Assembly: GCA_016124585.1 (NCBI GenBank)
Contig: WGNL01000031.1
Coordinates: 1 to 64,000, forward strand
Direction of reading: 5' to 3'
Length of the DNA stretch: 64,000 nt
From: Bacteroidota bacterium
GTDB taxonomy: Bacteria > Bacteroidota > Bacteroidia > Chitinophagales > Saprospiraceae
Shown one piece after another: positions 10,101 through 17,800 of the stretch (positions are counted from its first letter, which is position 1; each line of letters opens with the position of its first letter). A program made the position numbers and the translations under genes. The notes beneath the pieces were generated by a model. It saw nothing but the letters and a program-made list of their open reading frames with translations. It did not search any database and was not told the origin of the DNA.

Positions 10101-11011
10101 ATATTGAAATGACTGGACAATGTCCTCCATTCGGCAATGGGATTTATGCTGGCAAAATCATCATTGCCAATTGCAATTCCTATGTATGTGATGATCCAAT
10201 CGTTGACGGTAGTGGAACGTATAATTTGCAGGGACTCCCAGCGCCGCCATATTCTGTTCAATGGACCGTCAATGGCCAATTATTTACCAATACAGCCATA
10301 AATAACACTACAGAGCTTGTCCAATTCCTTAACCAAGTTGACTCAACTGGTGGGTGGCAGATAAAGGGGAATTTATTGGTAGGAGGTGCTGATGTTGACG
10401 CATATGGTGGGCTGCAGATCAATGGTTCTCAGATGTCTTTGGTTGAAAACCAACTGGCAATTAGCTGTGAAAAAGCCCATACAGGGCATCAGAGTATTTT
10501 TGCTTCAGGTAATGATTATTTATTTCCACAAAATACACTCAATCCATATGTTGACTCAACATACATTGTAAGTGCTTGGGTGTATTGTCCAAATCTAAAA
10601 GGACATACTTACAATACTGGTGAAGTAGGTATTGGTATAGGGAAAGAGAACGGTCAGCCATCAACGATACTATATCCAAGTGGTCCGATAATCGAAGGGT
10701 GGCAAAAAATAGAAGGCACCATAAAATTTGATGGGGGTCAAAATCCAACTCTCCCTAGTGACTTTTGGGCATTGACATTCAAGACCGGGGGGCAAGAAGT
10801 TTATTTCGATGACCTTCGCATCTACCCGAAATACGGGAACATGCAGTCCTACGTGTACGACAAGGCAAACTACCGGATCACCGAGATACTGGACAACAAT
10901 AATTATTTCACCCGGTACCTATATGATAGCCAAGGTAACCTGATCAGTACCCAAAAAGAAACCGTGGACGGAATTAAAACCATTCAAGAAACGGGAAGCT
11001 ATATTCGGTAG
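4109..11011 (+). CDS. Giant secreted YD/SpvB-like protein, partner of the downstream Rhs protein
   Basis: This 2300-residue protein has a long signal peptide (cleavage likely after VQALA). It is followed by the segment TSGPTQPELQTFEPVGTTEM and then VDLFSGDFTYNIPL, PGPDGGYPINLFYNS and GLGWNIGIGAINR. This is the N-terminal signature of Bacteroidota SpvB/Rhs-like proteins that begin a shell of YD-type strands. The middle is long, beta-rich and aromatic. Residues of about 2080-2240 resemble a carbohydrate-binding jelly roll ending GGQEVYFDDLRIYP. The last 60 residues (YVYDKANYRITEILDNNN, then TRYLYDSQGNLI) are true YD repeats. It ends there without a toxin tip, so it probably pairs with the Rhs protein encoded at 11811 rather than acting alone. 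Its start overlaps the lipoprotein gene. Confidence 0.75.
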   Translation: MKSTAKQRFSKKAAGVLAFLIFCQAVFPVQALALTSGPTQPELQTFEPVGTTEMVDLFSGDFTYNIPLFEVPGPDGGYPINLFYNSVVDGESEASMVGLGWNIGIGAINRTVRGLPDDFNGEKIKVRRDMKNNWTAGFGVSAALKDLEIFGAEYSKVGGEELLKHSFLDLSLGAKLMYNSYKGWGYSIDPGISANMGNRDPNSNGVSVVSGLGFSFNSLEGPSVNADVSLSNTFKNNKGFTEGSLGLGFTSNSMQGAKRLTLNSSARKLDESRNKSNSAGGAYSSSVSLLSYERPSYSPQVGLPFVGENISVGFKTGVPLWGAYLNLNVSGFYSSQRLKDRNKTKSYPSYGYLHSQSASSKGLMDFNREKDGSIRKKQPNLPIPVPTPDVLSVSGQGIGGVYTPSRSDVGTYYDQAVDSKSVGGSLQIEAGPSVTPHIGAGTNFNVATNSTIHPQVAALGNFEFRGGEYNDPFEPYYYKAAGEMTAETGENFAYMGGDEPVYMPKPGSPASQPFDFGDQLKTKSGVSLSNSTGKRNKRKARNMSIQPITNGELLNGSNDELLPEYKVSYYNAFGGNFNYANPLQLHRNATAANKDKIAGYTTVTSGGARWNYALPVMNNVQKEVSFSVPALLDPINECDPIIAVPEKGQGNCGGHKIDYKVSGTDEFLSITETPAYAHAYLLTSILGADYVDVNGNGPDDADYGYWMKIEYAKTTNDQNPFKWRTPFVGANYMPGLTNKDADDKGSFLYGEREQYYPAKIMTKTHTAVFHYTSRSDAKGAECWLQNTGDIYGADSYALSSIELYANDEYANTQTPIKTVHFIYAGPSEQLCPGVWTNSDNHDSGCTSPNPTNCFFSIPEGGKLTLKQVYFTYGKNDRGVLSPYEFQYNAGNTSAKYNPYEMDRWGTYKPRGAEKCLNIHQPYVDQKDPNLDKYVSTWHLTKITLPSGAEIEIKLGRDHYAYVQDRRATQMIKITGFGQNGSNVISKDEDIGDEKRKIFFELLDPISTSNPIADQELARYFDDLYEYKNDNGQIIKQLYFKISSDIGNNNLLEDVPGYAEFIEGDVDFDPTSVVNGSYTRAWIKLKQFPIEIKGKRYHPMLVHCWQFLRNNCPDLLFGGDMGTVPDTKKEKAKKVFKLKDKFTDFLGIFRSFYLTCRDKDYGQKINMDRSFIRLNNPNGKKYGDGVRVDKITLHDNWTEEDTPTYGTVYEYETEEMEYNSQLNRMVPTGRMISSGVATNEPSIGSDETALKYAKQYKEDFRLKADNWATFEYPINESYYPGASVGYSKVTVKSLATDYALKRANGEPTPDDYGITPLPNGFATSGATIHEFYTYKDFPIITRETKNDDDVNDLKFIYIPLIGFIRNDHYYGSQGYTVELNDMHGRPMKVTNYGQDKQGKLIPTPLSWVQYDYQFKEDVYTEGNNIKQRKILDNNVTVITADKDPTLDAVVEETAEIGVDREMFVDARESNAFSTTIGINANVDVLFFALFSVPIPAFWPNLESDYTDVKTVVTNKVIKRSGVLKKVEAKDGQSIVITENLKYDPYSGQAILTRVNNNYDEPLYNYSIPAHFAYDRMGPAYQNWGLNIKAEPGHGSEPCLGESYIVEDADDNGAVELLQEGDEFIVNEVEEGENTGVNPYNYPPSLVTTDVAHPETTAILMKKEKQGSTNTLWFDIEGPLSSPSTYKVFRLVRSGKRNLLSASAGSVAALEDPTQERTAKNGIAQLNGHSASVNYSSVDNALSASAVVFSDVWSKDREENCYNEIKNPFRTGERGIWRPNKSYTYVSSRTPLEASGESLPIAINTATDGEFDELPLFNWRDPFFTYLPNEVSKWRLTNEITKYARNGQEAENKNIIGQYSAALYGYNDNVVIAVGANTRNYEMGFEGFEEYECVDFTNLTPDESGNIDLRNCEFMNSSKTTYEIYNIIGGFQNGDTEILIDKPFEGNPPITANATLILTDQAGNTTSVPITISTQTPVTPSGIAAAVSNAIYFVDQTKVNIEMTGQCPPFGNGIYAGKIIIANCNSYVCDDPIVDGSGTYNLQGLPAPPYSVQWTVNGQLFTNTAINNTTELVQFLNQVDSTGGWQIKGNLLVGGADVDAYGGLQINGSQMSLVENQLAISCEKAHTGHQSIFASGNDYLFPQNTLNPYVDSTYIVSAWVYCPNLKGHTYNTGEVGIGIGKENGQPSTILYPSGPIIEGWQKIEGTIKFDGGQNPTLPSDFWALTFKTGGQEVYFDDLRIYPKYGNMQSYVYDKANYRITEILDNNNYFTRYLYDSQGNLISTQKETVDGIKTIQETGSYIR

Positions 11012-11031
11012 TTTAAAAAGTTCCTTACAGT

Positions 11032-11061
11032 AGTTAGGTTGGGCAGGGCGCCAACCTAACT
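11032..11061 (+). terminator. Intergenic hairpin after the giant YD gene
   Basis: An 11-bp perfect inverted repeat (AGTTAGGTTGG / CCAACCTAACT) encloses an 8-base loop just after the stop at 11011. No T run follows, so it may be a partial attenuator or an RNA-stabilising hairpin rather than a full terminator. That would let some transcripts continue into the LolA-like and Rhs genes. Confidence 0.5.
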
Positions 11062-11128
11062 GTTAGCAACACAAAATATTACATCAATACGGAAGCGCTC
11101 ATTATTCTATCATTTAACAAATCATGAC

Positions 11129-11827
11129 ATGAAGTACATGTTTGCAATTGTGCTGTTCGTCATTTCGACCTTAGTTGCCTCAGCACAAAATTTCAAGGAA
11201 GACATCAAAAAAATGTACGGGGCCTATCAGAATGCCGAATCTTTTTATACAGAAATAAAAGTAGAGGCTTTTCATAATAGTCTTGACGAAAGACCCAAGT
11301 TTTCGAAAAAGGCAATAGTGCAGAAGCAAGGTAAAAAATACCTATACAAACTAGATGACATGACTACGCTCATCAACTCAAAATATCAAGTGGCAACTAT
11401 AGGTGCAAAGAAAATGATGATTGTACAGGATGTGGAAGAAGAACCAGTTTTGGAAAACATGCTTGTACAAAACCTAGACTCGCTTTTAGATAAAAACACC
11501 AAGATTACCTACAAAGGCATTGTTGATGGGCAAAAATGCTATCAAATATTGCAACCTGAAGGAAGCATGATAAGCAAGGTCGAGCTTTACCTTGCTCCTA
11601 GCACCTACTTCTTGACAAAAATGATTTATTGGACAGACTCGAAAGTTCTCAACCAGCAAGGCATTGTTGTAAGCACTTTTAAGGGCACTACAACAAAACC
11701 TGTATTTAATGAGGACACTTTTTCAGAGCGCCAATTTTTCTCAAAAAAGCAGGGAAAATATATTCCTGCCGTTGCGTACAAAAATTTTGAAATCATAAAT
11801 ACCAGCGATTATGATATCCAAGAGTAA
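11129..11827 (+). CDS. LolA-like periplasmic protein
   Basis: The 232-residue product has a signal peptide (MKYMFAIVLFVISTLVASAQ) and a mature part starting FKEDIKKMYGAYQNAESFYTEI. This resembles the opening helix and first strand of the LolA/LolB/RseB fold, followed by regularly spaced strands (KYLYKLDDM, KKMMIVQD, ITYKGIVDGQKCYQI, KVELYLAPSTYFLTKMIYW). LolA proteins carry lipoproteins across the periplasm, but this one is divergent and may instead bind another hydrophobic or unfolded client. It sits between the two giant YD/Rhs genes and its end overlaps the Rhs start by 17 bases. A dedicated role in exporting or assembling the Rhs pair is therefore inferred. The fold call is by pattern only. 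Confidence 0.55.
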   Translation: MKYMFAIVLFVISTLVASAQNFKEDIKKMYGAYQNAESFYTEIKVEAFHNSLDERPKFSKKAIVQKQGKKYLYKLDDMTTLINSKYQVATIGAKKMMIVQDVEEEPVLENMLVQNLDSLLDKNTKITYKGIVDGQKCYQILQPEGSMISKVELYLAPSTYFLTKMIYWTDSKVLNQQGIVVSTFKGTTTKPVFNEDTFSERQFFSKKQGKYIPAVAYKNFEIINTSDYDIQE

Positions 11828-14800
11828 TCACCTCCGCCACAGAGCACCTTTATTATCGGCAGTCATTTTACTGGCGTTCAATAGCCTATTTGTTCAATTG
11901 GCTATGGCCAACGACCCTTATATAGGCCCTGCCCTGACATATCGGGTTTACCATAATATTCAGGATATCGAAACAGCATTTCCTGCTTGTACTGGTAGTC
12001 CAAATAGTCCTTGCAATTTGGAGTTGGAAGACCCAAACGCATCTGAAGATCCTATCACCTATGACCTTGACCACCGTACTGGTATTGTCAGCTTTGTTTA
12101 TGGTAAAGATCTGTTGAGCGATGTCGCAGGCAAGTACTGGTGGTACAAAATATATTACTCCTTGGTGCGATACGATGCCGCAGGCACGGAAGAGGTGCTC
12201 GAAACCTCTGCCATGTTGGAGCTGAAGCATGATCCGGACGAGGGTATTTACGAAGATGTCAAACGCTACGACTTGGGCACCTTCATCGGGTTGCGCCTTA
12301 GAATAATAGGAATAGAGACAAGTGTCTCAACATCTGGCCCTCCAGCGCCAGATGCTGACCTGCCGAATGATCTACGATTGGAATTGGGGATGGAAGTAGA
12401 AAAATACTACCAATTTGACACAAACACACCTCCTATCTTGTCTAAGGAAGAACAACCTAACCAAGAGCTAAATAAAGTTGCACTAGCTTGGTCTTACGTG
12501 TTAGGGGCACAGGAATACGAGTTACAATATCTTTATTGGGACGACTATGACCAAAATGCCCCCCCAGCCACTGACGAAGAACTTTTTAGAACAGCTACCC
12601 GGATAACGACATGGGCCAACTGGCATGAATTGGATCTAACATACCCCTCGGGGAAGGTTTATTTCAGGGTGAGGCCAATTGGGCGTTATACCAATGATGA
12701 AGGGGTGAACGGGGATCATAGCTTCAAGGAATTAGGCGCTTGGTCGGAGAAAGAAGAGGTGGTAATAAATGATAATGCCAATATTCAAAATTTTGAAGAA
12801 TTGAAATCTTGGCAGTTTACTGCCAGTTTTGCTGAGGATGGAAAGAACAAAAAGGTAATTACCTATTTTGATGGTAGCTTGAGGCCTCGCCAAGTGGTGA
12901 CAAAGCTAAACGATGCGCACGTAGCACTGGTGGCTGAAACAGACTACTCCGTAGAAGGCCAAGGGACATTGAGTATATTGCCAGCTCCAACGAACGAGAA
13001 CAATCTGTTCTTCAAGCCGAATTTCAACAAAAATTCGGCGAATGTGGCCTATAGTTACCGCGACTTCGACAAGTCCACAGGTGCCGATCCTTTGAACACG
13101 AGTGCAGGTGCCGGCAAATATTTTTCTGGTAACAACGATGTATTGGGTCACCTCTCTGATTATATTCCTATGGCTGCTGGTTTTGCCCTTACGCAAGTGG
13201 AATATATGCGTGACGGTACTGGCCGGATGGCTCGGCAAGGCGGGGTTGGGCCTCTATACCAACTCTCAGGGCCGAATGGAAGCAATAGTGCGGCTTATAC
13301 CCACGACACGCGCTATTTCTATGTCAATGCCACAGAGACGGAACTTCGACGCTTATTCGGAGGCAATATTGGTGAAGCTGAACACTATAAAAAACAAGTA
13401 GTGCTCGATGCCAACCGTCAAGCAAGTGCATCTTACCTAGATCAGACTGGCAAAGTGGTAGCGACCAGCCTCATGGGCAACAACCCGGACAATGTCCAAG
13501 CCCTCGATAATATTGACCCAGGAGAAATGGTAACGTTGAGTTTGATAACCGACACGCCAGTGGATGGCATGCTGAAGACCAGTGTCAACTATATTATGAA
13601 CCTGGAGGAAGCAGTCGGTTCTCAGCCAACCCATACATTCGTTTACAACGTGGATAGGCTTACCAACGAAATCATTTTACATAGAGGGGCTTACTGCAAG
13701 CATTGCGAATATGAATTAGAGGTTACCGTTAAAGACCCAGATGGACTACCTGTAGCGCTTACACGAACGACAGGTGCAAACCCTCCGCCTTACAACAATG
13801 ATATTTATAAAGTAGTAGAGTTTTTTCCGAACAACACTTCGTTAGGCAACCCGGATTGCCCAATGCCCAGCCAAGATCCTACTCCTAATACAGATGTCAC
13901 GTTTACGGCTATTTTTAACAAGATAGGATCCTATGAAGTCACAAAGATTTTGCGCATGAAGCAAAAAAGTGCCGAAGAGCTTTTCACGGAGTTGAATGTT
14001 AATGGCATGTTGCCGGATTTACAAACCGAGTTCATCGACCCCGCACTTGAAGCCCTAGACTGTTCTGGGTGTGATTTTGAATGCAGCCAATACTGTTACC
14101 ACCAAGTAATGGGGTTCGATGTAGTGCCCGGCACTGTTCCCTCACAGCCTCAGTTGGATATGATTAAAGAATGCATGGCAACAGACTGCTTTGAAGGCAT
14201 TAGTGACGCAGCCGATGCTGCTGCTGTTAATAAGTGTGAGGGCTACCTAGAAGCCATGAAGCAACAAGTAACGCCTGGCGGCACTGATATTTCGCCGGCA
14301 GACCTTGCCATTGACTGGGATTATTTTTGGAATGTAATCATTACGCCAAGCAACCCACTTTACTTTGAGGATAAGGATGGTATTTGGTACACATGGTACG
14401 ACGGCAGCAATGTATTCGAAGCTTATGGAGGAGGGGCTAATCAGACCGAGATAGAAATTCTTGATGGAGAGGAGGAATCAATCATGAATGTGCCTCCCGG
14501 ATCCCCAAAACTTCAACCAAACAAGATAGATATTCAGAATAGAGCATTGACTTCTGAGGCATTTTGGCAGGAGCAGTGGGTATATGAATTGGTAAAGGCC
14601 CACCGGGAATACTGCTTCTACGAAGATTGCAGTCGATCCTGTACGCTTCCGAATGGCACCATCGTGAAGCCGAATATCGAAGGGGAAGCTTTCATCGTCA
14701 AGCTGGCTGCACTGGAAAGTGTGGCGGCAGTATCTACCTTCTTGAACCTTGGCGCCCAGAATCCCACCTTGGCACAAATAGAAGCTGCGTTGGTAAATCA

Positions 14801-17800
14801 GAACGGAGGAGGAGCAGATCCACTTTTTGCCAACCCAAACTGCTACAATTGCGGCGAAGCCGGCGAAGGCTGGTGGATGTATTACACCCTTCAGCACTTT
14901 GAGGACACAAACAACGATTATATCTTGGAATCAGCCATTTCAATAGCACAGAACCTCACAATAAATAGCATTGTCAACGGGCAGGCGGGTGACCCCAATA
15001 CGGGCGGGGCGACAAGCACGGAATACTGGGCAAACCGGGAGTGGAACTACTACAAAATGATGTACATAACTGCTAGGCAACGAGTTTTAGACCAGTGTCG
15101 AACAGAGTGTCCCTATGTTTTGGATGAGTGGGCAATTGTGCAAAAACCTTTGTCCAATGAGCCTTGCCCTCCAGGTACTCCACCTGGTGATTGTGATTCT
15201 TATTTTGATTTTGGGGGGACTGCCGACGACGATGCCAATGTATGGTCGAATAACCAGATAGAGGAGTTCAATAACAACAACCTTGAAGCACAGGCAGAAA
15301 ACTGGAGTGACGAAATCAATAATACTTTGAGTGATTGTAATATTAGCTTATCCAGCGCTGACCAGTTGAGCATACAATCATTATTAGAAGAATATTTCAC
15401 TTCTTTTTTTGAAGTTCCTGTTTCTATACCAGCGATACCTACTCCTCCAATTGGCGAAGGGATTTTGAACTGGGATGCCACAGACCCGGCAAACTCTACA
15501 GTGACTAATATGCCACTCCCCCCACCAAACCTCAACTTATACGAAGTGCCAAGTGCCAACAATTGGGAAGGTTGGTTCACCAATAAATTTAGCACCGTAG
15601 AAGGAGCCCCTCCTGGTTTATGCTTTTCAGACCTTGGTGCGCACGGAACAGTCGGGTTTTCTTTAGAAGAGAACTTGTTGAATGGAGCAACCCAATTCAG
15701 GATTACTGTGATAGGGGGGGCGCATCAGGCGGGTATGCTTGAAATGCCCCAACTATATGTGCTTCATGAGGGGGGCGAGCCAATTTATTGTGCTAAAAGC
15801 GATATTGGCCAAAATTATGCAACTATCACGATAGATTATATCAACCAGGGAGATCCCTACCGCTTTTATGTTTCCGGTCCGGATGGTATATTGGGTTGCT
15901 ACCCAGAAGATGAAAACAAGGGGGTTTTCAAACTGAAGATAGAAGTGGGTCCATTTCCAACCAATAGTGATGGTATCGAGATTACCACACTCGCACAAAT
16001 CAACCAGATAATAACCAGCTACAACTCTGATCCACAGTGCCAAACGAACGTGCTCAGCTCCTTGGCCAACCTAGGCATAGGAGGTCTTGCTACCTATGAA
16101 ACGAGTGATTGTTTTTGGGATTTTTTGGACATCATGAACTCCCAAGTACTACCAGTTATCAACAGCAACTGTAATTCTATCCCTACAGTTACTAGTCAGT
16201 CAACATGCTTTTCGTCTATAACCTATTCCAACTCCGACCCAAACAACAATAAAAACCCAGATGAAATCCAAGTCAATAACTTTTCGTGTCTTGATAATAC
16301 TAGTGGAAAACTATACTTGGTTAATGCATATGGCAACAAATTAAGGTGGTGCGATGCCTATAGAATGACCGATCCATCATTTTCACCATTTAATGGTATC
16401 CATTTAACCGATTTACACTATCTCGGAATCTCTGTTAATATATATTCAAACCAATCAGATACAGAACCTGAACGAGTATACTTGTTTGGGGGGACTAATA
16501 CTACTCCTTCTTTGTCCATTCCTTGCTTTATCCAGTGTGCAAAAGGTTTCACCGTCAGCCAGTCCCAAATGTTTGTGGATTGCAAGGAAGCTCTCGAAGC
16601 CGCTGCCATTGCTGAGGCAACTGAGGCTTGGCAAGCAGCCATCAGCATAGAAATGGCCGCTTACTATCAAAGTGCCAAGACGTGTATCAACAATGCTGTT
16701 GAACACTTCAACGTAAGATACCTGAACAAGGAATACCAATACACCCTATACTATTACAACCAGTCCGGTGACTTGGTACAGACTATCCCACCGGATGGAG
16801 TACACCTATTGCCGATAAGCGATCCTTATTTCAGAAAGGATCCTATCACGAACGAACAGACCGGCGAATGGATTGGTGGCAATGCCGAACCGCCACATAC
16901 CCAAAAGACTCAATATCGCTATAACACGCTTGGACAGGTTACTTGGCAACAATCACCGGACGGCGGCATGACGCAGTTTCACTATGATATCGCCAGCCGG
17001 CTCCGCTTGTCCCAGAATGCCAAGCAGCGGCCACTCGAATACTATTCCTATACCCGCTATGACCGCCAAGGACGCATCACGGAAGTAGGGCAAATAAACC
17101 ATGGCATGACCACCAACGATCCCGAAATCATCTACGGCATCGTGAACAACCCTGCATTCCCAGACCCCGTAGGTTACAGCCTGGAGCAACAAACCTTTAC
17201 GGAGTATGATAACCCAGACCCCACGCTGGTGGGTGTATTCGAACAAGAAAACCTACGGGGCAGAGTGGCAAAAAGCTCTAACGAGTTACTGAGCACCTAT
17301 TACAGCTATGACCCACACGGCAATGTCAAGTCCCTGTTGCACAGATATTCACATCAGATTGTCATCGACAATGACCTCAACCATGGTGGCGTTACCGAAA
17401 TAGAGGGTATCGGAGATAAACGCATTGACTACACCTACGACCTCATCAGCGGGAATGTCAATTCCGTCAGCTACCAAGAAGGACAGCCCGACCAGTTCTA
17501 CCACCGTTACGAATACGACGCCGACAACCGGCTAAAACGGGCCTATACCTCTGAGGACAGTTATATATGGGAAAACGACGCTCGTTATTTTTATTATACA
17601 CACGGCCCGTTGGCTCGGGTAGAACTGGGGCATGACAAGGTACAGGGCATGGACTATTACTACACCATGCAGGGCTGGATAAAGGGTGTCAATAGTATCA
17701 ATGTCGGGGGACAGCAACTATTAGACCCTGGCAAAGATGGCCACAATGACCCGGGCGCCATCATATTTAACCCTAACAGCTATGTGGCAAGGGATGAGAT